Shown here piece by piece: positions 7,727 to 15,532 of a stretch of DNA of 64,000 bases; position 1 is the stretch's first letter; every line of letters starts with the position of its first letter. The DNA comes from Oscillospiraceae bacterium. Lineage in GTDB: Bacteria; Bacillota; Clostridia; Oscillospirales; Oscillospiraceae. The notes beneath the pieces were generated by a model. That model saw only the letters and a program-made list of their open reading frames with translations. It had not been told where the DNA came from and did no database searches. Location: the NCBI GenBank assembly GCA_017482385.1, contig JAFUNI010000024.1, positions 17,296 through 81,295 on the forward strand, given 5' to 3'. Both the position numbers and the translations under genes were made by a program.

Positions 7727-9337
7727 TTAATCCCGAATTGGAAGGGTTATATTTTTGCGGAGGGCGATTTCTTCTTCGTATGTAGTCAAATGTACCGGGG
7801 AGAAGTGGGTGAAGGGTATTTCGCCGGTTGCTGCCCGCACAAAGGCTTCCACGCTGCAGGCGGTCATGGAATAGGCGTTTACATAGGTGTCCACCCGCTC
7901 AAAGTACTGCTCGCCAAGGTAGGGAGAGCCAAAGGAAACATACACGGATTTCTCCTGGCCATACATCATAGACCAGTGGATCTTACCCATTTCTGCTCCC
8001 ATAAAGTCAAGAAAACCTCTGGGACGGAAGGGACGGGAGAACATAGCATAGATAACAAGGTCGCTGTCGTCAATGTTCTGGAAGGAGGGGAAAGGATACA
8101 GTGTAGCATCAAAGCCCCGCTTGCACAGTTCCTCGGCCAGCACCTTGCCCTGTTCCCGGGTGGGCTCGTGCTGGGTTATGGCGCAGACGGCAATTTTCTT
8201 GACTTTTTTCGGGTCAATGGGGAAGTGTTTTGCGTTGTCCCGGACCAGGGTGATGGAGTGATCTGCTGTCTGCATCTGGGTCTTTTTGACAAAGGTCTTT
8301 TCTTCCGCAGTCATAGGACGGGGATCGTTGCAGCCTTGGAACAAGCCCAGCTTTTCCTTCATCTTCAGAATACGGGAAACCGCATCGTCCAGCCGTTCCA
8401 TGGAAACATAGCCGCTTTCCACCGCTGCGACCAAATTGTCAACATAATTGGCAGAGGGCCACAGCAGCATATCGCAGCCGGCCTTGAAGGATTCGATTTC
8501 CGAGGTTTCCAGGTCTTTGTACCAGCCATTGAAGCCGCCCATATCCAAAGCATCGGTGACCACAACGCCCTCAAAGCCCATCTCACCCTTTAGAAGTTTG
8601 GTGATCAGCTCGTAGGACAGCGTTGCCGGCAGGCACATACCGTTGGGGGCGCGCTCGGTCTGATAGGCAGGCAGGGTGATGTGACCGGGCATAATGGAGT
8701 ACACACCGGCATCGATCAGTGCCTGGAACACTTTACCGGATTTCTGCTTCCAGTCCTCCCAGGACAGGGTGTTGTTGGTGGTCACAGAGTGCTGGTCACG
8801 CCAGTCCACACCGTCGCCGGGAAAGTGCTTGGCGCAGGCGGCAAGGCCGTTTTCCTGCATGCCCCGCACCACCTGGGTGAGCAGCTTAACGGCAAGCTCC
8901 GGATCGTCGGAAACACTGCGGGTGTTCACCAAGGGGTTTCTGCGGTTGATATTCAGGTCACACACGGGAGAAAATGTCCAGTTGGCGCCGACAGAGCGGG
9001 CCTCCAGGGCGGTTGCTTTGCCGTAGTTGTAGGCGATTTCCTCGCTGTTGGTGGCGCCCAGACCCATCATGTAGGGGAGCGGGGTCAAGCCCTTGAGCAT
9101 ATCACCGCAGCCGTTCTCAAAGTCCGATACTACCAGCATAGGAATGGTGCATTCATCGGTATATCTTTTTAAGGTGGCTGTTGCCTGCTCCAATCCGCCG
9201 GCATCGGCCTCAGTGATGATCTCGCCGAAGAAAAAAGCTGCGCCTGCGTTTTTGACAGTGGACTCACGACCGTTATTCAGTCGCAGTATAACGGTTTGCA
9301 GGACTTTCTCCCGCAGAGATAAATCGGTAATCTTCAT
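7727..9337 (-). CDS. Glycoside hydrolase family 3, beta-N-acetylhexosaminidase-like
   Basis: A 536-residue GH3 protein. The KHFPGDG motif with the downstream Asp/His of WRDQHS (about 170-184) is the NagZ-type signature, and VVTDALDMGG supplies the probable nucleophile Asp near 262. No signal peptide is present, so it should act in the cytoplasm on muropeptide- or glycan-derived beta-GlcNAc compounds; the exact substrate is inferred. The ATG at 9337 follows a GAGGTG site; an open extension of 19 codons upstream would run over the promoter. A C-terminal domain of about 180 residues follows the barrel. Confidence 0.86.
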   Translation of the reverse strand: MKITDLSLREKVLQTVILRLNNGRESTVKNAGAAFFFGEIITEADAGGLEQATATLKRYTDECTIPMLVVSDFENGCGDMLKGLTPLPYMMGLGATNSEEIAYNYGKATALEARSVGANWTFSPVCDLNINRRNPLVNTRSVSDDPELAVKLLTQVVRGMQENGLAACAKHFPGDGVDWRDQHSVTTNNTLSWEDWKQKSGKVFQALIDAGVYSIMPGHITLPAYQTERAPNGMCLPATLSYELITKLLKGEMGFEGVVVTDALDMGGFNGWYKDLETSEIESFKAGCDMLLWPSANYVDNLVAAVESGYVSMERLDDAVSRILKMKEKLGLFQGCNDPRPMTAEEKTFVKKTQMQTADHSITLVRDNAKHFPIDPKKVKKIAVCAITQHEPTREQGKVLAEELCKRGFDATLYPFPSFQNIDDSDLVIYAMFSRPFRPRGFLDFMGAEMGKIHWSMMYGQEKSVYVSFGSPYLGEQYFERVDTYVNAYSMTACSVEAFVRAATGEIPFTHFSPVHLTTYEEEIALRKNITLPIRD

Positions 9338-9365
9338 AATGCACCTCGCATTTTTTGATACGATT

Positions 9366-9394
9366 AGTATAGTAACGTTATATTTCCATGTCAA
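9366..9394 (-). promoter_or_regulatory. Promoter of the GH3 gene
   Basis: Minus strand -35 TTGACA (9389-9394), 17-base spacer, -10 TATACT (9366-9371), about 29 bases before the chosen start. It lies right beside the end of the acetyltransferase gene. Confidence 0.85.
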
Positions 9395-9412
9395 TAGAAC
9401 GGCAGTTGTTTT

Positions 9413-10147
9413 TTAGTCCAGCGCCAGGCCAAACCAACCGGGGCGGGGGCAATCCTCCCGGAAAGGCAGCCACATGGCAAAATCACTCTGCGTACCGGGC
9501 GTACGGAAACGGCCTTTGGCAAAGCCCAAAGTTTTGAGAATTCCCGGAGCAGCCTGGGTATTCCCAAGAAATTCCTGGGCAAAAAGGCCATCCGGTGAAG
9601 CCTCGCAAACCAGCAGAAAATCCTCGCCGGCATAAAAGCGGCAGTAGCCTGCCAGGAAAACCATAGCCTGCCCTTCCTGCACCACGCCGCTTTCCGGCAA
9701 ATAAACAGAGCGAAGCCTGGTGTATTCCTCCGGCGTGATTTCCCGGAGGGGTATGGGCGCATCACCTGGCTCGCAGGAAAATCTTGATACGGTGGTGGCG
9801 GTCTCGTAGCCGAATTGACGGTAGAAATCAAAGAGAGATGCGCCGCTGGGGACCAAAATCGCCCCGGCATAACCTTGGCTTCGCAAAATTTCGTGGGTTT
9901 CGTTCAGCAACCTCCCGGCAAGACCCTTGCCCCGGTGGCTTTTTAAGGTGGCCACACCGTAGATATAGGCAAGCTTGTGGCCGGATAGTTCACAGTCAAA
10001 CCAGTAAAGGGCGCTGACCGGTACATCGTTTTCGGCAATGTAGTGACACCGCCGGGGGGAATATCCCACCGAGAAAAACAGGTCTGTAAAGTCTTCGGGC
10101 TCATTGAAGGCCTCTTGCCATAGCTGCTTTAGAGCTTTAACAGTCAT
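9413..10147 (-). CDS. GNAT family N-acetyltransferase
   Basis: A 244-residue protein with a GNAT core: the acetyl-CoA-binding segment VATLKSHRGKGLAGRLL (R/Q-x-x-G-x-G/A) near residues 66-82 and FYRQFGYE after it. A C-terminal extension of about 100 residues resembles the two-domain Eis-like layout. GGAGG precedes ATG 10147; this start overlaps the upstream DUF2156 gene by 11 bases, implying coupled translation. The acceptor is unknown. Confidence 0.82.
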   Translation of the reverse strand: MTVKALKQLWQEAFNEPEDFTDLFFSVGYSPRRCHYIAENDVPVSALYWFDCELSGHKLAYIYGVATLKSHRGKGLAGRLLNETHEILRSQGYAGAILVPSGASLFDFYRQFGYETATTVSRFSCEPGDAPIPLREITPEEYTRLRSVYLPESGVVQEGQAMVFLAGYCRFYAGEDFLLVCEASPDGLFAQEFLGNTQAAPGILKTLGFAKGRFRTPGTQSDFAMWLPFREDCPRPGWFGLALD

Positions 10148-11045
10148 AGCCTTCCTCCTTGAGGCACGCCCACCATTTTTCAATGAGCCTGTCCGGGTAG
10201 TAGGACAGCTTCGCTTTCCGCAGACCCTCCAAGCCCATATCGTCCTCCCGGTTCAGCCATTGGACTTTGGGGTGTTTCTCCCGCAGATACCGGGCAAATT
10301 CCCGGTTGATGGCGGCATAAGCCCCGTCATAGCCATCCGTGGCTTTTTCAAAGTGAATATCAAAGGTGTCCTCAGACAGGGCAGAGCCCATGGTCATGGC
10401 GATGATCTTGCCTTCGTGTCGCAGAACAAGGCCCTCCATACCCAGCTCCTCCCGGCTTTGCAAGGCGCGGCGGATGGCGGCCTGCTCCAGATAGAAGCTG
10501 GCAGTGGGGTCGGCGGCTAACTTGGCGGCATACCAATCCTCCAGCATCTTCTCCACCTGTGGGGTGTTGTCCTCCGTGATAGGTTCGACGGTGGTTTCCG
10601 GATAAGCATCCCAAAACCGATTGCAGTGGTTGCGCTTGCGCTGGAGCTTTTTGCCTTTCAGGTCTGCCAGTGCCTCTACGGAATATACATAGTCGTAGCT
10701 GTCCCGGTCCGGCTGAAAATAGAACTGCTCCGGATACCAGGTTTCCAAAAGTTCCTTATCCTTAGCCGTCAAACAGGTGATGCGGCAGGGAATGCCCCGC
10801 TCCCGGGAATCGGCAATGATAGCGTCCAAAGTGGGCTTCAGATCCTCTCCCAATGGGAACTTATATACGCTTTTTCGGTAGAATTGAGAGAAAAAGGCCA
10901 AGTTTCCTTCGTGGAAAGTTGCCTTTTGCCGTCCCCATAAATACATATTGGCAAAGCTGTACTCACAGCCCCGCTCTGCGCAGTAACGCAGGTAGGGCTC
11001 GTACAGTTGTTTATCCGCAGGCTTTACAGCCGTAAAATTCAGCAT
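10137..11045 (-). CDS. DUF2156 (phosphatidylglycerol lysyltransferase C-domain-like) protein
   Basis: A 302-residue soluble protein matching the stand-alone DUF2156 family, which has a double GNAT-like fold related to the aminoacyl-transferase domain of MprF. Recognisable segments are KKLQRKRNHCNRF, HFEKA and WLNREDDMGLEGLRKAKLSY near the C-terminus. It has no membrane segments, so it is not a lipid flippase-synthase. Function is unknown; it may transfer an aminoacyl or acyl group. First gene of a two-gene operon with the following GNAT protein. Confidence 0.82.
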   Translation of the reverse strand: MLNFTAVKPADKQLYEPYLRYCAERGCEYSFANMYLWGRQKATFHEGNLAFFSQFYRKSVYKFPLGEDLKPTLDAIIADSRERGIPCRITCLTAKDKELLETWYPEQFYFQPDRDSYDYVYSVEALADLKGKKLQRKRNHCNRFWDAYPETTVEPITEDNTPQVEKMLEDWYAAKLAADPTASFYLEQAAIRRALQSREELGMEGLVLRHEGKIIAMTMGSALSEDTFDIHFEKATDGYDGAYAAINREFARYLREKHPKVQWLNREDDMGLEGLRKAKLSYYPDRLIEKWWACLKEEGYDC

Positions 11046-11073
11046 ATAGGCATCACTCCTTTTGTATAACCTC

Positions 11074-11102
11074 AGTATACCACAATTTTCGCCTCAGTAC
11101 AA
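11074..11102 (-). promoter_or_regulatory. Promoter of the DUF2156-GNAT operon
   Basis: Minus strand -35 TTGTAC (11097-11102), 17-base spacer, -10 TATACT (11074-11079). Confidence 0.75.
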
Positions 11103-11117
11103 CGAAAATATGGCTAC

Positions 11118-11146
11118 TTGCTTTTTGACCGGGTTTTTGCTATACT
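11118..11146 (+). promoter_or_regulatory. Promoter of the repeat lipoprotein gene
   Basis: -35 TTGCTT (11118-11123), 17-base spacer, -10 TATACT (11141-11146). It is arranged back to back with the minus-strand promoter 15 bases away. Confidence 0.7.
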
Positions 11147-11194
11147 ATAAAAATAAAAAGAGTATAATCCTTATAAGCAAAAAGGAGCGATGAT

Positions 11195-12577
11195 ATGAAA
11201 ACAAGGAAGATTTTACAGGCTTTGCTGATGATAAGCTTGGTTGCGGTCTTGCTGCTGAGCTTTGCTGCCTGTGGCAAAAAGAAAAAACCTGCCCCCACTG
11301 AGGCAACCACCGAGCCCACTGTGATGACGGAGGCCACCCAGTCCACCGAGGCGACTACCGCCCCCACCCAGGCTCCCACGGAGGAGACCACCGAGTCCAC
11401 CGAGCCCACCTGTGAGCACCCCAATGCCAAGATGGTGGTGGATAAGGAGCCTACCTGCCGGATCCAGGGCAGCCAGCATATGGAATGCGAAGAGTGTGGG
11501 TATGTAGGACCTGCCGAGGTCATTGAGAAAATCGACCATATTTCCAGTGACTGGATCGTGGAGAAGGAAGCCACCTGCCTGGAGCAAGGCAATCAGTACA
11601 TAGAGTGCACTATGTGCAAGACACGGCAGGCCAATATCCCGATCCCCAAGACGGGCCATACCCCCGGCGAGTGGATCCTGGATAAGCAGGCTACCAACAC
11701 AGAGCCCGGCAAGACCCACCAGGAGTGCGATGTATGCAAAGAGGTGCTGGCTACTGCGGAAATCCCCACCACCGGCACTACCGGTCTGGCATTCAAGCAG
11801 AATCAGGATGGAACCTATACCGTTACCGGCATCGGCACCTGTAAGGATACTGTGATCTACATTCCCGGGGCCTATGAGGGCGGCGCGGTTACCGCCATCG
11901 GCGAGAAGGCATTTGCCGGCTGCGCCAAGGTGGAGAAGATCATTCTGCCCAGCTCCGTTACAGAAATCGGCGACCGGGCCTTCTACGATTCCGGAATCAA
12001 GGAATTCACGGTTCCTGCAAGTGTAAAGAAGATCGGTACACAGATCTTCTTCCAGGCAGATAAGCTGGATACTGTGTATTATAACAGCGATTATGCCAAT
12101 GAGACCGCACCCATCTTTGGCGCTACCTGGATCAGAAAGGTAGTCTTCGGCGGCAAGAAAGTGCCTGCCTATGTATGCCAGGGCGCATCCGGGCTTTCGG
12201 AAGTTGTCATTGGCAAGACTGTTACCGAGATCGGCAACAACGCCTTTGAGGATTGCACCAATTTGGGCACTGTAACCATTCCCGACAGTGTTTCTGCCAT
12301 CGGTGAAGCGTCCTTTGCCGGCTGCTCTGCTTTGAGCAATGTGGTTATCCCTGACAGCGTGACCCGTATCAACAAGCGGGCTTTCGCCGGCTGTTCCAAC
12401 CTTTACACGGTTACCGTTCCTGCCAGCATGACCAAGATTGGCGAGGAAGCGTTCAGCGGATGCAAGAAGCTGCAGACTATTGATTTCCAAGGCAAGCAGG
12501 CCCAGTGGGATAAGATCACCAAGGGCACAAACTGGGATTATATGGTCAGCAATTACACCGTAAATACCAAAGAATAA
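11195..12577 (+). CDS. Surface lipoprotein with BspA-type leucine-rich repeats
   Basis: A 460-residue exported protein. A hydrophobic signal ends in the lipobox SFAAC with the acylated Cys at 26. Residues 30-70 form a Thr/Glu/Pro linker, 70-190 hold three repeats with paired Cys-x-x-Cys (ECEECG, ECTMCK, ECDVCK) and a TGH element, and about 200-450 are LRR_5 (BspA-like) repeats with recurrent IGEKAFAGC-type units. Such proteins mediate adhesion or glycan contact on gut bacteria; the ligand is unknown. AAAGGAG lies seven bases upstream of the ATG. Monocistronic, with its own promoter and terminator. Confidence 0.88.
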   Translation: MKTRKILQALLMISLVAVLLLSFAACGKKKKPAPTEATTEPTVMTEATQSTEATTAPTQAPTEETTESTEPTCEHPNAKMVVDKEPTCRIQGSQHMECEECGYVGPAEVIEKIDHISSDWIVEKEATCLEQGNQYIECTMCKTRQANIPIPKTGHTPGEWILDKQATNTEPGKTHQECDVCKEVLATAEIPTTGTTGLAFKQNQDGTYTVTGIGTCKDTVIYIPGAYEGGAVTAIGEKAFAGCAKVEKIILPSSVTEIGDRAFYDSGIKEFTVPASVKKIGTQIFFQADKLDTVYYNSDYANETAPIFGATWIRKVVFGGKKVPAYVCQGASGLSEVVIGKTVTEIGNNAFEDCTNLGTVTIPDSVSAIGEASFAGCSALSNVVIPDSVTRINKRAFAGCSNLYTVTVPASMTKIGEEAFSGCKKLQTIDFQGKQAQWDKITKGTNWDYMVSNYTVNTKE

Positions 12578-12581
12578 ACCC

Positions 12582-12610
12582 AAAGCGCCCCCCACAGGGG
12601 CGCTTTATAT
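12582..12610 (+). terminator. Terminator after the repeat lipoprotein
   Basis: Ten-bp stem AAAGCGCCCC (12582-12591) with 12597-12606 and a CCACA loop, followed by a weak T-rich tail. Confidence 0.8.
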
Positions 12611-12623
12611 TTGAGGAGACAGT

Positions 12624-13457
12624 ATGCGTTTTCGAAAAATATATGTGGAGATTTCCAATCTGTGCAATTTAAGCTGTGCGTTCTGCCCCGGCACAAAGCG
12701 CAGCCCAGGGCGCATGACCCCGGAGGATTTTGCAAAGCTTTTGCCCAAGCTGCGGCCCTACACGGATTTTCTCTACTTTCATATTATGGGCGAGCCCTTG
12801 TGCCACCCCCATTTAGCGGAATTTTTGGAAATGGCCCACGGGCAGGGTTTTCGCGTGATTTTAACCACCAACGGAACACTCCTTGCCAAGCAGCAGGAAA
12901 TGCTGCTATCTGCCCCCGGTCTTCACAAGATCAATATTTCCCTCCACGCCTTTGAGGCCAATGACTTGGCCGTTCCTTTTGAGGAATACTTGGCGGATTG
13001 CTTCCGGTTTGGTAAGGCGGCAGAGGGGAAGAAATTGGTTGTCTATCGATTGTGGAACAAGGGCGGCGCAGATGCCAAAAATGAGGAAATTCTTTCTGTA
13101 ATGGAAAAGGCTTTCCCAAAACCCTGGGTGGTGGAGAACCGGGGGACACGGATCGCAGACCGTGTGTTTTTAGAATATGGCGAAAAATTCGATTGGCCGG
13201 ACCTTGGGGCCCCGGAAGGGTCAGAAAAGCTGTTTTGCTATGGCCTGCGGGATCAGTTAGGTGTCCTTTGGGATGGCACGGTAGTGCCCTGCTGCCTGGA
13301 CCACGAGGGAGATTTGGCTTTGGGAAACCTGTTTGACCGGGAAATGGAGGAAATTCTCCAAAGCCCCCGGGCTAAGGCCATTTATGAGGGCTTTTCCCGG
13401 AAAGAGGCGGTGGAGGAACTGTGCCGCCGCTGCGGCTACGCAAGACGATTTGAATAA
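12624..13457 (+). CDS. Radical SAM/SPASM domain protein
   Basis: A 277-residue protein with the radical SAM cluster motif C14-x3-C18-x2-C21 (CNLSCAFC) and a later ILTTNGTLL strand. A C-terminal SPASM-like part has PCCLDHEGDLALGNLFD and CRRCGYARRF, Cys residues for an auxiliary Fe-S cluster. Members modify peptides or carbohydrates, or act as anaerobic sulfatase maturases, but no precursor peptide or partner gene is adjacent, so the substrate is unknown. GAGGAG precedes ATG 12624. Confidence 0.85.
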   Translation: MRFRKIYVEISNLCNLSCAFCPGTKRSPGRMTPEDFAKLLPKLRPYTDFLYFHIMGEPLCHPHLAEFLEMAHGQGFRVILTTNGTLLAKQQEMLLSAPGLHKINISLHAFEANDLAVPFEEYLADCFRFGKAAEGKKLVVYRLWNKGGADAKNEEILSVMEKAFPKPWVVENRGTRIADRVFLEYGEKFDWPDLGAPEGSEKLFCYGLRDQLGVLWDGTVVPCCLDHEGDLALGNLFDREMEEILQSPRAKAIYEGFSRKEAVEELCRRCGYARRFE

Positions 13458-13466
13458 AGCAAATAG

Positions 13467-13556
13467 CGGTCATTGCGAACCAGTGCGCACACTGGTGTGG
13501 CAATCTCCCTCTTGTGATGGGGATTCCCACGGGCATAAATGCCCTCGGAATGACCG
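13467..13556. repeat. REP-like palindromic intergenic repeat
   Basis: CGGTCATT (13467-13474) pairs with AATGACCG (13549-13556) and encloses smaller hairpins (CCAGTGCGCACACTGG; GGGCATAAATGCCC). The tract CATTGCGA...GTGGCAATCTC reappears in a shorter form at 61506-61540. These look like dispersed REP/MITE-type sequences. The rest of 13557-13641 is AT-rich and shows nothing further. Confidence 0.75.
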
Positions 13557-13641
13557 ATTTTTGCGTAGGGTATCTGTTTTTGGTAGTTTCCCCTTGATTA
13601 TTCTATATTTTCTGCTACAATTACAATGAATATTTATGTGC

Positions 13642-13916
13642 TTAGCCTGACCAATATAATCCAAACCCGTTCCTGAGCCGCGGGGCAGTCCCAATGCCTC
13701 GTTACCGCTTCTTGAAGGGCGGCAAGCCCATCTGCGAAGCGGTGCCTTGCCTTAGAACCGCCCCGTAGCTCAGGAATCTGCGACCTAAGGGGGATGGATG
13801 AATGGTTCAGTCGAAGCATAGGAAGCCGATGGGCTGACGCCCATCAATGAATATAATGACGACTGAGCCAATCAGACGCACCCTTAGGCGGGTTCGGATT
13901 ATATTGGCCAGGCTAA
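13642..13916. ncRNA. Long multi-stem structured element (RNA or MITE-like) before the ABC-F gene
   Basis: A 28-base arm at 13642-13669 is complementary to 13889-13916 at 26 positions. Nested stems are visible: 13672-13686 with 13760-13774; 13705-13711 with 13736-13742; 13784-13791 with 13881-13888; 13803-13813 with 13860-13870; 13828-13834 with 13839-13845. The last arm ends in the ABC-F ribosome-binding site. It does not show the conserved motifs I know for 6S RNA, tmRNA, SRP RNA or RNase P. Strand is unresolved: stem mismatches favour the + strand in one helix and the minus strand in the closing helix. A MITE with long terminal inverted repeats is the alternative. Confidence 0.6.
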
Positions 13917-13926
13917 GGAGTTTGAG

Positions 13927-15531
13927 ATGATTACTGTTAATAATTTAGGTATGCAATTTGGCGGCCAGTGGCTGTTCCAGCATGTGGACCTGCAGTTCCT
14001 GCCCGGCAACTGCTACGGCATCATTGGCGCAAACGGCGCAGGTAAGTCCACCTTCCTGCGTATCCTCACCGGTGAGCTGGAGTCCACCAACGGCTCTGTT
14101 ACCGTAGACCCGGACAAGCGTGTTTCCGTGCTGAAGCAGAACCAAAACGCCTACGACGAGTACACCGTTATGGACACTGTCATTATGGGCAATCAGCATC
14201 TTTATGATGTGATGAAAGAAAAGGATGCCATCTACGAAAAGGAAGATTTCTCCGACGAGGACGGTATGCGTGCCTCCGAGCTGGAAGTGGAATTTGCAGA
14301 GATGGGCGGTTGGGAAGCAGAGTCCGATGCCTCCCGGATCCTCCAGGGTCTGGGCATCCCCACCGATATGCACTATGATATGATGGGTTCCACTGACCCC
14401 CGTCTGAAGGTGAAGATTTTGCTGGCCCAGGCACTGTTCGGCAACCCCGACATCATTATGCTGGACGAGCCTACCAACAACCTGGACATTGAAGCCATCA
14501 ACTGGTTGGAAGACTTCCTGCTGGATTTCCCCGGTATGGTCATTGCCGTGTCCCATGACCGGCACTTCTTAAATACCGTCTGCACCCACACCGTGGATAT
14601 CGACTACGGCAAGATCAAGATGTATGTGGGTAACTATGACTTCTGGTACGAGTCTTCTCAGATGGTCCAGGCCATGATCCGCAACAAGAACAAGAAGAAC
14701 CAGGAGAAGATCGAAGAGCTGCAGCTGTTTATCCAGCGGTTCTCCGCCAACAAGTCAAAGGCCAAGCAGGCAACCGCAAGAAGAAAGCTGCTGGACAAGC
14801 TGACTGTTGAGGAAATGCCCTGCTCCACCCGCCGTTACCCCTTCGTGGGCTTTATGCCGGAGCGGGAGCTGGGTAAGGATATTCTCACCGTCAACGATGT
14901 TTCTGTCACTGTGGACGGGGAAAAGCTGCTGGACAAGGTCTATTTCTCTGTGGGTAAGAACGACAAGATCGCCTTTGTAGGTGAAAACGAAAAGGCACAG
15001 ACCGCACTGATGCAGATCCTGATGGGCGAGTTAGAGCCGGATGAAGGCAGTATCAAGTGGGGCATCTCCACCATTCGCAGCTACCTGCCTAAGGATAATT
15101 CTGAATATTTCGAGGGCAACGAGATGGAGCTGGTGGATTGGCTCCGCCAGTACTCTGCCAAGAAGGACGATGTGTACCTGCGAGGCTTCCTGGGCCGTAT
15201 GCTCTTCGGCAACGACGATGTGTTCAAGCATGTCAATGTCCTCTCCGGTGGTGAGAAGGTCCGCTGTATGCTCTCCAAGATGATGCTCAGCGGCGCCAAT
15301 GTGGTGCTGCTGGACCAGCCCACCAACCACTTGGATATGGAGTCCATCCAGGCTGTGAACAAGGGTCTAGAGGCCTTTACCGGCGTGGTGCTGCTGGCAT
15401 CCCACGACCACGAAATGCTCCAGTCTACCTGTAACCGTGTGATTGCCTTCCAGCCCGACGGCACAATCGTTGACCGCTACGGCACTTATGACGAGTACCT
15501 GGAATGGGTGGCGCAGCAGAAGGAGAACTGA
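13927..15531 (+). CDS. ABC-F family ATPase, YbiT-like, with a degenerate second site
   Basis: A 534-residue soluble protein with two ABC domains and no membrane part, as in ribosome-associated ABC-F factors. Domain 1 has Walker A GANGAGKST (34-42) and LDEPTNNLD (179-187) but a non-canonical signature (GSTDPRLK, about 154-161). The linker, rich in Lys/Arg/Gln at 250-290, would reach into the ribosome. Domain 2 has a normal LSGGE (439-443), but its Walker A is GENEKAQT (352-359), lacking the Gly-Lys, and Walker B ends Asp-Gln (463-464). Closest by motif layout to YbiT. The ribosome site TAAGGAG is shared with the structured element upstream; argS follows after one base. Confidence 0.88.
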   Translation: MITVNNLGMQFGGQWLFQHVDLQFLPGNCYGIIGANGAGKSTFLRILTGELESTNGSVTVDPDKRVSVLKQNQNAYDEYTVMDTVIMGNQHLYDVMKEKDAIYEKEDFSDEDGMRASELEVEFAEMGGWEAESDASRILQGLGIPTDMHYDMMGSTDPRLKVKILLAQALFGNPDIIMLDEPTNNLDIEAINWLEDFLLDFPGMVIAVSHDRHFLNTVCTHTVDIDYGKIKMYVGNYDFWYESSQMVQAMIRNKNKKNQEKIEELQLFIQRFSANKSKAKQATARRKLLDKLTVEEMPCSTRRYPFVGFMPERELGKDILTVNDVSVTVDGEKLLDKVYFSVGKNDKIAFVGENEKAQTALMQILMGELEPDEGSIKWGISTIRSYLPKDNSEYFEGNEMELVDWLRQYSAKKDDVYLRGFLGRMLFGNDDVFKHVNVLSGGEKVRCMLSKMMLSGANVVLLDQPTNHLDMESIQAVNKGLEAFTGVVLLASHDHEMLQSTCNRVIAFQPDGTIVDRYGTYDEYLEWVAQQKEN

Positions 15532-15532
15532 T

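Noticed and set aside
11213-12595. 460-codon minus-strand open frame
   Set aside because: Mirror of the repeat lipoprotein gene; its Gly/Leu-rich translation is a by-product of the repeats.
13642-13916. 6S RNA, tmRNA, SRP RNA or RNase P RNA
   Set aside because: None of the conserved sequence blocks I know for these RNAs is present; kept as an unassigned structured element.
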